From positions 1 through 64,000 of the forward strand of contig NZ_JBNPXC010000002.1 of assembly GCF_050433505.1 (NCBI RefSeq): DNA of 64,000 nucleotides, in the 5' to 3' direction. Positions 8,566-15,891 of this stretch are shown here, piece by piece (position 1 is the stretch's first letter; each line of letters starts with the position of its first letter). The notes under the pieces were generated by a model. The model made no database searches and was not told the DNA's origin. It saw only the letters and a list, made by a program, of their open reading frames with translations. Made by a program: the position numbers and the translations under genes. The stretch comes from Methanobacterium_D oryzae. GTDB taxonomy: Archaea > Methanobacteriota > Methanobacteria > Methanobacteriales > Methanobacteriaceae.

Positions 8566-10830
8566 CTATTTTTCTATCTCCACAAGATTCAAGGGGATTG
8601 TGAAATAAAATGTAGAACCTTCTCCTAATTTTGATTTAACCCAAATACGGCCATTGTGACAGTCAATAATTCTTTTTGCGATTGCAAGTCCTATTCCAGC
8701 ACCCTGATATTCTCCGATGGCATGTAAACGTTTGAAGACTTCAAATATACGGTCTGAATATTGTTCTTCTAAGCCTATTCCATTATCACTAACTGAAAAT
8801 ACATATTCATTGTTTTCTTTTCGGCATGAAATATGAATTTTTGGAGCTTCTTCTTTACGGAATTTAAGTGCATTCCCTATTAAATTTTGGAAGAGTCTTG
8901 TAATTTGACTTTCATTTGCAGTTATTAAAGGGAGCGATTTATGAGTTACTTTTGCATGAGATTCTTTAATTGCAGATTGTAAGTTAGTTAATGCACATTT
9001 TAAGGCTTTTTCACTATTAAACTCTGTAAATTTGCAATGTGTTCCAACACGAGAATAGTCTAGTAAACCTTGAACCATATCCTTCATTCTCGCGGCTCCA
9101 CTTGTCATGAATTCCAGGAATTCATCTGCATCTTCATCCAATTTTCCTTCATAACGATGTTTTAATAATCCTGCGTAATTACCTATGGTCCTAAGTGGTT
9201 CTTGAAGATCATGAGACGTTATATAGGCAAAACTTTGTAATTCCTTATTGGAACGCTCTAATTCAGTTATTGATTCTTTTAATTGTTCTTCCATTTCTTT
9301 GCGCCGGGTAATATCACGAGCAATAATAAGTGCAGTTTTTTTACCTTTAAATTCAAAAATATGGCTATTAACTTCTACAGGTGTTCTCAGCCCATCTTTA
9401 CTTATATCTATGGTTTCATAAATCGCATGTCCTTCTTTTTCGATTATTCCAGCAATTTTTTGCATTTCAACGAGTTTTTCAGGAATAACAATTTCTTGAG
9501 GGCTCATGTTTAGCAATTCTTCTTTTGTATATCCAAGTCTTTTAAAAGTAGTTTCGTTGGCTTCAATTATTTTTCCAGGCATGCCATTTTCCATTATTTC
9601 GTTTAATACTATTGAATCTTCGGCTTTATCAAAAATTAAACGAAATTTTTCCTCACTCTCTTTTAAAGACGAATAAGCTTTTTCAAGTTCATTTGTTCTT
9701 TCTTGAACTTTTAATTCTAAATACTCATGTGCTTGTTTTAATTTCTCTTCATCTTTTTTACGTTTTGTAATATTATGTGCATAAACTGTTAATCCTTCAG
9801 GATGAGGATATGCAGTCAATTCAAGCCATTCATTATTTAGTAATGATTTTGTTTCAAAGCGTACAGGAATATTCTCTTTTTTAGCTCTATGGTACTCTTT
9901 ATATTGTTTGGAGCCAATTGATTGAGGGAATGCATCCCATACTACTTTGCCAATAAGTTCATCTTTTTTTACTCCTATTATATCCTCAGTCTTGCTATTA
10001 ACATCCACAAAACGCCATTCATTATCAAATTCAACATAAGATTCTGCAATATTTCCAAGAATTCTCCTATTTTTCTCTTCAACTTTTTTTTGCTTTGTAA
10101 CATCTTGAAATATACAATGGGTTCTCTGGAAATTACCCTGTTCACCATAACTTATTTTACCGTTAAATTCTACAATTATGGTAGATCCATCTTTGCGTTT
10201 CATTTCGAATTCTATGTTACAGATTTCTCCTTTTGCTTTAAATTTTGGGAAATTTTCCATGAATTTCTCTGTATAATTAGTGTTTAAGAAATTGCCGAAC
10301 CATTTTCCTATAACTTCTTCTTTTGAATATCCAAGAGTATCCAGCCATGCCTGATTAACCTCGATGATATGTCCGGATTCGTTTAAAGATTGATAGGGTA
10401 ATGGAGCATCTTGATATAGTAAATGATACTTTTCTTCGCTTTCTTTTATTTTTTTATCAAGTTGATGTTTATAGAGAGCGGTTTCTATAGAAATTACAAT
10501 TCCTTCAGGGCTAAATGGTTTGGTGATAAATCCATAAGGTTCAGTTAATTTAGCCCTCTGAAATGTTTTTTTATCAGAATAAGCGGTTAAATAAATAACT
10601 GGAATATCAAAAAAAGTCATTATCTTTTTTGCTGCTTCAATACCATCTATTTCTCCTTTAAGATGTATATCCATGATTATTAAATCTGGTTTAAGTTCTT
10701 CTGCTTTTTTAATTGCTTCTTCACCACTGAAAACTACGGAAACCACTTCAAAGTCCATACTTTCTAATGTATTTTTAACATCTATTGCTGTAATAGCCTC
10801 ATCTTCAACAATCAGAATTTTTGCAGTCAT
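8566..10830 (-). CDS. Hybrid sensor: receiver - three PAS domains - histidine kinase
   Basis: 754 residues. A receiver domain occupies 1-120 (ILIVEDEAITAIDV; phospho-acceptor Asp in DLIIMDIHLKG near 54; Thr in YLTAYS; Lys in FITKPF). PAS domains follow at about 130-250, 255-365 and 395-510, separated by short coiled coils. The dimerisation/H-box is SHDLQEPLRTIGNY near 540, and the HATPase has N-box NLIGNALKF, G1 DNGIGLE and GAGIGLAI, ending in KLGEGSTFYFTIP. There are no membrane segments, so it senses in the cytoplasm. An N-terminal receiver lets it take phosphate from another kinase. The ligand is unknown. It has its own upstream region and no obvious operon partner. Confidence 0.85.
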   Translation of the reverse strand: MTAKILIVEDEAITAIDVKNTLESMDFEVVSVVFSGEEAIKKAEELKPDLIIMDIHLKGEIDGIEAAKKIMTFFDIPVIYLTAYSDKKTFQRAKLTEPYGFITKPFSPEGIVISIETALYKHQLDKKIKESEEKYHLLYQDAPLPYQSLNESGHIIEVNQAWLDTLGYSKEEVIGKWFGNFLNTNYTEKFMENFPKFKAKGEICNIEFEMKRKDGSTIIVEFNGKISYGEQGNFQRTHCIFQDVTKQKKVEEKNRRILGNIAESYVEFDNEWRFVDVNSKTEDIIGVKKDELIGKVVWDAFPQSIGSKQYKEYHRAKKENIPVRFETKSLLNNEWLELTAYPHPEGLTVYAHNITKRKKDEEKLKQAHEYLELKVQERTNELEKAYSSLKESEEKFRLIFDKAEDSIVLNEIMENGMPGKIIEANETTFKRLGYTKEELLNMSPQEIVIPEKLVEMQKIAGIIEKEGHAIYETIDISKDGLRTPVEVNSHIFEFKGKKTALIIARDITRRKEMEEQLKESITELERSNKELQSFAYITSHDLQEPLRTIGNYAGLLKHRYEGKLDEDADEFLEFMTSGAARMKDMVQGLLDYSRVGTHCKFTEFNSEKALKCALTNLQSAIKESHAKVTHKSLPLITANESQITRLFQNLIGNALKFRKEEAPKIHISCRKENNEYVFSVSDNGIGLEEQYSDRIFEVFKRLHAIGEYQGAGIGLAIAKRIIDCHNGRIWVKSKLGEGSTFYFTIPLNLVEIEK

Positions 10831-11039
10831 AATTTACCATAACTTTTTTGTTAATAACTGAATTTATATTTATTTAAATGAATTTAATTTTAATCAAATA
10901 GTTTAACAACATAACAGATATGATTTTTAACAGGTTAAATGAAAGAAGATCATAAACGGTGAATCAATATTAAGCAACTATTCTCATATTTAGAAACTAA
11001 TTAAAAAGAATTTATTTTTAATTAAATAGTTAATTCCTA

Positions 11040-11138
11040 TTAATTTAATTTAGTTTTCTTTAATGGATCATTAATTAAAGCATAGAAAACTAAACTTACA
11101 GTTATAACCATAATTACAATCTTATATGTTTCTATCAT
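11040..11138 (-). CDS. Small single-pass membrane peptide (32 aa), KdpF-like in shape
   Basis: The ATG at 11138 has a good ribosome binding site (GAGGT, 11150-11146, 7-base spacing). The peptide begins MIETYKIVIMVITVSLVFYA, continues LIND and ends in a basic tail (KKTK). It is one hydrophobic helix followed by YALIND, which resembles the short KdpF subunit of K+ ATPases in size and in this local motif. No kdp genes are in the window. It lies within the 484-base gap between the sensor kinase and the 11315 gene. The rest of that gap is AT-rich promoter-like DNA. Confidence 0.5.
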   Translation of the reverse strand: MIETYKIVIMVITVSLVFYALINDPLKKTKLN

Positions 11139-11198
11139 ATAATTTACCTCACTAGATTTGAATTAATCTAAAGATCATTACTTTAGATGTTTTCATTA

Positions 11199-11216
11199 AT
11201 GAATATATATTCAAAA
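11199..11216. promoter_or_regulatory. 18-bp palindromic element, copy 1
   Basis: The sequence ATGAATATATATTCAAAA contains the perfect 12-bp palindrome GAATATATATTC (11201-11212). An identical 18-bp copy lies at 11795-11812 before the DUF134 gene. This copy lies between the divergent small peptide gene and the 11315 gene, 99 bases before the latter's start. It is an operator candidate; AT-richness makes a chance core possible but not a chance 18-mer identity. Confidence 0.45.
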
Positions 11217-11314
11217 TAATAAATGTTTGGAAACTAAAACTAACTAAAATAACTATTGAAATTAAAATAAATAAAACATTCTCTACTTAACTAGAATGGT
11301 GAAAATGTGATAAT

Positions 11315-11665
11315 ATGTTGCAATTTGAAGAAATAAAAGATGAAACTATGGGTGATATGAATATGGAGTATATTGGAGATAAAGAAGTTCCAATACCTAA
11401 AAGCTTTATTTTGAATTATACTGATGATGAATTAACTGAAAAATTTATCCCTGAAATGTGGGGAAAGTTAAATGAGCACGAATTTGGGGGTGATGTTGAA
11501 AATATGGATTTTATAATTTATTTCGATGATTTAAATAAGAAATCTAAGATAATAGTTGCTTTATACTATTCTGAAGATGATTCTAGTGTTCCTGAAATTA
11601 ATAAAATTGCTAAACATTATCGCTCTCTATTTGAAGAGTTCTATAATAAAAACAAGCCATATTAA
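11315..11665 (+). CDS. Acidic protein of unknown function (116 aa)
   Basis: Not recognised. 116 residues, soluble, rich in Asp/Glu with a Lys-containing C terminus (ends FYNKNKPY). It has no cysteines and no membrane segment. Alternating hydrophobic stretches (MDFIIYFDDL, KIIVALYYSED) suggest an alpha/beta fold. A GTGAT ribosome binding element lies 3 bases before the ATG. It follows the first copy of the 18-bp palindrome and precedes the Fe-S cluster genes on the same strand. Confidence 0.55.
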   Translation: MLQFEEIKDETMGDMNMEYIGDKEVPIPKSFILNYTDDELTEKFIPEMWGKLNEHEFGGDVENMDFIIYFDDLNKKSKIIVALYYSEDDSSVPEINKIAKHYRSLFEEFYNKNKPY

Positions 11666-11794
11666 ATATTAATATTAGGTTAAACTTGGTATACCTTCTC
11701 TTTTATTATTTTTATCTATTAATTTAGCTAATTATTCTTTTAATCTATCATTTCACAGATTTTTATTAAAATTCAATAACTTTATATTGAAGTT

Positions 11795-11812
11795 ATGAAT
11801 ATATATTCAAAA
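11795..11812. promoter_or_regulatory. 18-bp palindromic element, copy 2
   Basis: Identical to 11199-11216 (ATGAATATATATTCAAAA), ending 1 base before the DUF134 ATG at 11814. A TATA-like TTTATATTG lies just upstream (11781-11789). The position between TATA and the start codon is suited to repression, perhaps by the DUF134 protein itself when it was intact. Confidence 0.45.
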
Positions 11813-11813
11813 C

Positions 11814-12085
11814 ATGGTAAGAGCAAGAAAGTTTAGACAAATACTTGAAGAACCTCAGATCAGATGCTTTAAACCAGATTCAAAGAAAATAATTGATGAA
11901 ATAGGCCAATATAAGTTACTTTAGATGAATTTGAAGCAATAAAACTAAAGGATTATAAAACAAGGGGAAATCGCTAAAATTATGAGATTTCCGAGCCAAC
12001 TTTTCATGAAATTCTAAATGCTGCAGAAAAAATTGCAAAGGCGCTAATTGGATGTAAAATTATCAAATCAAAGGAGGAATTCTGA
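11814..12085 (+). pseudogene. DUF134 helix-turn-helix gene broken by frameshifts
   Basis: The first frame reads MVRARKFRQILEEPQIRCF and on to GQYKLL before a stop. The match continues in a second frame (VTLDEFEAIKLKDY), then a third (QGEIAKIM), then a fourth segment (SEPTFHEILNAAEKIAKALI) ending at the TGA at 12085. Together these give the whole DUF134 domain, a sigma-70-region-4-like DNA-binding family often found next to NifX-like and ferredoxin genes, as here. At least three small indels are needed. It is either a recent pseudogene or a region of poor sequence quality. Confidence 0.75.
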
Positions 12086-12387
12086 TAGTAAATAAATATA
12101 AATGTAAAAGTTGTGGTTTCGAGTGGAAAAGCCCTGAAAAAGAATATGAAAAATGTCCAGGCTGTGAATCAGAATATATCTATAAAAATTCTGGGGAAGA
12201 GATTCAAAAATCAATCTGCCAGCCAGGTATGGGGCAAAGACGATATGTTGGTAATGGAATCGGTGCAGGCCCTCCAAGAGTATGTAAATGTATACAATGT
12301 GGGTATGAATCTCCAAAAACTCAGGGAAACCCATGTAGAAATACTATTTGTCCAGAATGTGGAGGACAGTTTTGTGGTGCTGATTAA
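12085..12387 (+). CDS. Zinc-ribbon/Cys-rich protein without a standard start codon
   Basis: The open frame translates from 12085 as an intact 100-residue chain with four CxxC knuckles (CKSCGFEW, CPGCES, CKCIQCGYE, CPECGG) and a glycine-rich centre (VGNGIGAGPP). A strong GGAGG (12073-12077) precedes it, but the codon at ideal spacing is ATA (12085-12087), followed by GTA; there is no ATG, GTG or TTG upstream in frame. Either ATG has mutated to ATA, a rare start is used, or the base is wrong. Its place between DUF134 and the NifX-like gene suggests metal or Fe-S handling. A competing frame on the same strand is an artefact. Confidence 0.55.
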   Translation: MVNKYKCKSCGFEWKSPEKEYEKCPGCESEYIYKNSGEEIQKSICQPGMGQRRYVGNGIGAGPPRVCKCIQCGYESPKTQGNPCRNTICPECGGQFCGAD

Positions 12388-12410
12388 GAAATTAAAAAAG
12401 GAGGAATTAA

Positions 12411-12818
12411 ATGAAAGTAGCTATAACATCAAGTGGGCTTAATTTAAACTCAGATGTAAGTCTTGTATTTGGAAGGAGCCCCAATTTTATAATTGCAGAT
12501 ATAAAAGATAATGAAATTGGAGAAGTTTTACCAGTTGAAAATCCTGCAAGAAATGAAAGGGGAGCCGGAAGTATTGCTGCACAATTTATTGTTGATCAAG
12601 GAGTTGAAGCTTTAATTTTAGGAGAATTAGGTAATATTGCTTTTGGCATTTTAAGAAATGCAGGGATCAAAATTTATAAAATTAATCCTGGAAATGTAGA
12701 AACTAATTTGAAGTATTTTAAAGAAGCTAAACTGGAGGAAATCACCTCAGTATCTTCTGGATTTCCTGGAACTGCTGGTAGAGGTGCGGGAAAAGGTAGA
12801 ATTGGAAGAAGACAATGA
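12411..12818 (+). CDS. NifX/NafY-family (dinitrogenase Fe-Mo cofactor-like) protein
   Basis: 135 residues. It starts MKVAITSSGLNLNSDVSLVFGRSPNFIIAD without the first quote-break: MKVAITSSGL then SDVSLVFGRSPNF, with NPARNERGAGSIAAQFIVDQ and GVEALILGELG, the typical core of the small NifX/NafY/NifB-C-terminal family. A Gly/Arg-rich tail (GTAGRGAGKGRIGRRQ) follows. Family members carry or insert Fe-S or Fe-Mo clusters, and many archaeal stand-alone copies have no proven role in nitrogen fixation. A strong GGAGG precedes the ATG (12401-12405). No nif structural genes are in the window. Confidence 0.8.
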   Translation: MKVAITSSGLNLNSDVSLVFGRSPNFIIADIKDNEIGEVLPVENPARNERGAGSIAAQFIVDQGVEALILGELGNIAFGILRNAGIKIYKINPGNVETNLKYFKEAKLEEITSVSSGFPGTAGRGAGKGRIGRRQ

Positions 12819-12886
12819 AATTTTTATTTAATATATAAACTGATAAAGATAATGAATAATATTCTAAAAACAAATCAGGTGATTAA

Positions 12887-13075
12887 ATGGTTAAAATAAC
12901 GGTTAATTATGATAAGTGTGATGGAGCAAACTGTGGAGAATGTGCAGATGCATGTCCGATGGAAGTTCTTATAATTGATGGTGATAAAATCTTAATTCAA
13001 AACATGGAAGAATGCAGCTTATGCGAAGTATGTATGGATGTATGTCCCAACGAAGCGGTAGAAATTGAGGATTAA
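12887..13075 (+). CDS. 2[4Fe-4S] ferredoxin
   Basis: 62 residues. The second cluster motif is canonical (CSLCEVCMDVCP, CX2CX2CX3CP). The first is spaced differently (CDGANCGECADACP, CX4CX2CX3CP), so the loop around cluster I is two residues longer than in clostridial-type ferredoxins. It is a small cytoplasmic electron carrier and the last gene of the NifX-like cluster, which suggests electron or cluster supply for it. An SD-like GGTGA lies before the ATG, and a terminator-like hairpin follows. Confidence 0.85.
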   Translation: MVKITVNYDKCDGANCGECADACPMEVLIIDGDKILIQNMEECSLCEVCMDVCPNEAVEIED

Positions 13076-13083
13076 TCATTAAA

Positions 13084-13112
13084 AATAACTTATGTAACTT
13101 AGTTATTTTATT
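13084..13112 (+). terminator. Hairpin plus T-rich run after the ferredoxin gene
   Basis: AATAACT (13084-13090) pairs with AGTTATT (13101-13107), with a 10-base loop, and TTATTT follows. It starts 8 bases after the ferredoxin stop codon. Confidence 0.4.
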
Positions 13113-13230
13113 TCCTTGTTACATTAATAGCATCTTTTTATATTTTGAAGTTAAATTCGCATTCCAGTGTTAAGGTCATAATAAAATACTTTATTACTTA
13201 TTAAATGCATATTTATTAATTGGTGGTTGG

Positions 13231-13671
13231 GTGAATGAATTAATAGGTAAAGAAATTTTACTAATTGAAGATAATCCTTCTGAAGCTCGTTTAATAATTG
13301 AAGTTTTTGATGGTTTTAAAATAAGAAATAATATCACTATTGTAACTGATGGTGCTGAAGCGATGGATTATTTATACAAAAAAGGAGATTATGCTGATAG
13401 AAAATGCCCTTCACTCATAATTTTAGACTTGAATTTGCCTAAAAAGGATGGTAGGGAAATACTTAAAGAAATTAAACATGATGAAAATCTTAAAATAATT
13501 CCTGTGGTTGTTTTAACAACTTCTAGTGATGAGGGGGATGTTAAAATGGCATATAGTAATTATGCAAGTGCGTTTCTTACTAAACCAAGTGAATTACATG
13601 AACTTGTTGATTTAGTTAAGTTATTTGAAGGTTTTTGGTTTAAATGGGCCACACTACTTGAATGTGATTAA
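13231..13671 (+). CDS. Stand-alone response regulator receiver (Rcp1-like)
   Basis: 146 residues, one receiver domain and nothing else: acidic pair in ILLIEDNPSEARL, phospho-acceptor Asp in LIILDLNLPKKDG, Thr/Ser in VVLTTSSDEGD, Lys in FLTKPSELHE. The long loop with YLYKKGDYAD and the LNLPKKDG motif are typical of the Rcp1-like group that pairs with PAS/GAF histidine kinases. The GTG start at 13231 has GGTGG upstream. The hybrid kinase at 8566-10830 is the nearest candidate partner. With no output domain, it may relay phosphate or act by protein contact. Confidence 0.85.
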   Translation: MNELIGKEILLIEDNPSEARLIIEVFDGFKIRNNITIVTDGAEAMDYLYKKGDYADRKCPSLIILDLNLPKKDGREILKEIKHDENLKIIPVVVLTTSSDEGDVKMAYSNYASAFLTKPSELHELVDLVKLFEGFWFKWATLLECD

Positions 13672-13824
13672 TAAAGCTCTTCTTTTGATTACTAATATTT
13701 ATATGGAGATTTGAAATTAATAGTCATATAATTAAAGATTAATAATTTAACCTTGCAATTGAGTTTTAGAATTAAAATTTGAATTCTGCAATAATAGTAA
13801 ATTGATGTAATAACTGGTCTTTAG

Positions 13825-13844
13825 CAGCAGAACTTGTTCGGCTG
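13825..13844. terminator. Strong hairpin between convergent genes
   Basis: CAGCAGAAC and GTTCGGCTG pair over 9 positions with one mismatch (13825-13844), and an outer TTAGC/GCTAA can extend it (13821-13856). It lies between the receiver gene and the small gene on the other strand, so it could be a bidirectional terminator. It is more G+C-rich than its surroundings. Confidence 0.35.
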
Positions 13845-13893
13845 AAAAATGGCTAAGCGTTTTAAAATCAGAGTTTAAAAAATAATTTTTGAA

Positions 13894-14109
13894 TTATTCT
13901 TCGAAATTCACTGCTATTTCTGGACCTTGGGAAGTATTGATTAAATTAATTTTTGCTTTACTAACATTACATTTTTTATCTTTAGCTTCTAGGACAATGC
14001 TTTTGAGGATATCAGCTGCTTTTTCTTCTATTGATTCAGATAAAAGATGCTTATTTGCTTCTAAAATGCTGATTAATTTCTGATATTCTTGAATTGAGAT
14101 TTTTTCCAT
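13894..14109 (-). CDS. Small helical protein of unknown function (71 aa)
   Basis: Not recognised. 71 residues with an N-terminal helical part (ISIQEYQKLISILEANKHLL) and a charged C-terminal part ending NLINTSQGPEIAVNFEE. There are one Cys and no membrane segment. A strong ribosome binding site (GGAGGT) lies 8 bases before the ATG, which supports real expression. It is a single gene with its own TATA-rich upstream region. Confidence 0.6.
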   Translation of the reverse strand: MEKISIQEYQKLISILEANKHLLSESIEEKAADILKSIVLEAKDKKCNVSKAKINLINTSQGPEIAVNFEE

Positions 14110-14511
14110 ATTAAATACCTCCCTAAATTTTTAGATTAATAAAGCTAATTAAAGGTTTAAATATTTTAAAAAATTAAATTTTTGCCTTTAAATAGGTTAA
14201 AGTAGATTTAATTGTATATATTAAAAATAAAAATGTCTTCGTGTTACCTTGGAGCAGTATCTTCAATATTATTATATTGCTCATATTTCATATATACTTT
14301 TTCCTTAGATTCGAAATACATGGATTGATGAACTTTTGCAGGGAAAATATCCAGAAAAAACTATAAATAAAGCAAAATAAAGGACTTGTTTTCTATAATC
14401 ATGGATTAAATGATCTTATATGTCGAACAAATCATTTAAATGCACTAAACTCCTTGAGACAGGGTTTTAAAAATAAATAATTTTTTGGAGAATGTAAATG
14501 AAAGTAGCATC
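14110..14511. other. 402-base gap with weak coding remnants
   Basis: No gene is supported. Short open stretches occur on both strands: on plus, TWIDELLQGKYPEKTINKAK ending near 14379; on minus, a 25-codon frame 14321-14244 reading MYFESKEKVYMKYEQYNN. Neither has a ribosome binding site or a recognisable family. The plus-strand peptide has protein-like composition and may be the tail of a decayed gene. Confidence 0.3.
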
Positions 14512-15330
14512 TTATATTATTTCTCCACCTATAGAAATTGTATAGTCTTTAATGATAATATTCTTTTGAGCTTTTTCTAACGCTCTTTTAACGATAATTT
14601 CAATACCCGAGCAGCATGGAACTTCCATATGCACTATTGAAATTGATTTGATGTTTTGTTTTTTGAATATTTCAGCTAGTTTATCTACGTATTGATCTAT
14701 GGTTTTATCAAGTTTTGGACAAAAGATTATTAAAATCTTGTCTTTTAAGAATCTCTGGTGGAAATTAGCATAAGCAAATGGTGCACAATCTGCAGCAATT
14801 AAAAGGTCAGCATTTTTTAGGTAAGGCGCATTTGGATTTAAAAGCTGTAATTGTACAGGCCAATTTCTAAGTTCAGCGCTGAGTATCTGTGGTTCAGTAC
14901 TACTTTCCATTTTATTTTCACCTAAATCTTGTGACATTGAACCAGGACAAACACAAGGCACAGATACTTCTTCTTCATAATTAGGGACTTCAATATTTTT
15001 TTGATTTAAAAATTCAATTGCTTGGTTAAGAAACTCTTTTTGACCGTGATCATTCAGATGTTTTAAATGAGCTTTTGTGACATTAGGCCCACCATTTATA
15101 ACATTTTCCATAACTTTATACTCATCATAAGGCTCAGTTTCTCTCCTTTCAATTTCTATAGCTCCTTCTGGGCAATCTCCAATGCAGGCCCCTAAACCAT
15201 CACAGAATAAATCACTTACAAGTCTTGCTTTCCCATCAATTAACTGTAAGGCTCCTTCCGGGCATCCAGTAATGCAAGTTCCACAACCAGTACATTTTTC
15301 CTCATTAATTTGGATAATATCTCTTTTCAT
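14512..15330 (-). CDS. Iron-sulfur protein with N-terminal ferredoxin domain
   Basis: 272 residues from the ATG at 15330, chosen because GGTGG lies 8 bases upstream; a GTG four codons earlier is possible. The N terminus has CTGCGTCITGCPEGA (a standard [4Fe-4S] motif) and CDGLGACIGDCPEGA, the variant second motif of this ferredoxin-like family. A linker with VPCVCPGS follows, then a C-terminal domain with ADCAPFAYANFHQRFL, IIFCPKLD and a CC pair in EVPCCSGIE. Such proteins occur widely in methanogens and anaerobes as redox proteins of unproven role. The extra C-terminal cysteines suggest another metal site. Confidence 0.75.
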   Translation of the reverse strand: MKRDIIQINEEKCTGCGTCITGCPEGALQLIDGKARLVSDLFCDGLGACIGDCPEGAIEIERRETEPYDEYKVMENVINGGPNVTKAHLKHLNDHGQKEFLNQAIEFLNQKNIEVPNYEEEVSVPCVCPGSMSQDLGENKMESSTEPQILSAELRNWPVQLQLLNPNAPYLKNADLLIAADCAPFAYANFHQRFLKDKILIIFCPKLDKTIDQYVDKLAEIFKKQNIKSISIVHMEVPCCSGIEIIVKRALEKAQKNIIIKDYTISIGGEII

Positions 15331-15342
15331 AATTATTTCCAC

Positions 15343-15718
15343 CTTTATTTTACTTAATTTAAGATTTTGAATATCAAAGAAGTTACATTTGGGGCTGAGA
15401 ATCTGGTTAGTATGATCTTTTGGGATTTATTATCATACATGTTTTATGAAAACATTAAGTACAAATTATGAATGATTTCTATGCAAATATATGTAAAAAT
15501 GAATTGATAAAAGTTATTATCTTTACTTTTAAAGTGGGTAATGTATCTCCATTAGTCTATTTAAGCAAATATTGGAGTTATATCTTTATTTAATAAGTAA
15601 TTTAATTTAGTCCATATGTCTAAAACTAATAAATACATGCTTTTAGCTTATCTCATTGTAATTTAATAACAAAAACTATAATGATAATAAAATCCAATTT
15701 ATAATTGGAGGTATATAA
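15343..15718. other. 376-base intergenic region
   Basis: AT-rich DNA between divergently transcribed genes. The right end carries the GGAGGT (15707-15712) of the small gene at 15719. No other open frame with a start signal or structured element is apparent. Confidence 0.4.
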
Positions 15719-15874
15719 TTGGAAATTAGAATTAAACCAGATTCAGAGGAAGAAAAATCATCAAAACTATATAATTTATTACGTAATGGATTAAAAGGTA
15801 AATATACTTTATCTTCAACTACTCAAGATAAAAATACTGGAGAATTCATTTTTAAATTTAAAGAAAGAGAATAA
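15719..15874 (+). CDS. Small basic/acidic protein, 51 aa, TTG start
   Basis: The TTG start (15719-15721) sits 6 bases after a perfect GGAGGT. The 51-residue product begins MEIRIKPDSEEEKSSKLYNL, is highly charged, and ends in an alternating beta-like stretch FIFKFKERE. It has no cysteines, membrane segment or recognised family. The strong SD and compact two-part composition argue for a real gene. It converges with the U32 gene, 17 bases away. Confidence 0.6.
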   Translation: MEIRIKPDSEEEKSSKLYNLLRNGLKGKYTLSSTTQDKNTGEFIFKFKERE

Positions 15875-15891
15875 TCATATCATTTTCAACA

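Noticed and set aside
12068..12334. Minus-strand gene
   Set aside because: Phe/Tyr/Ile/His-rich antisense translation of the Cys-rich gene, no start signal.
12113..12442. Alternative plus-strand gene over the zinc-ribbon frame
   Set aside because: It has no ribosome binding site, shows no domain, and overlaps the NifX-like start; the frame from 12085 has four CxxC motifs.
14244..14321. 25-codon minus-strand gene
   Set aside because: Protein-like composition but no ribosome binding site and no family; overlaps another weak frame on the plus strand.
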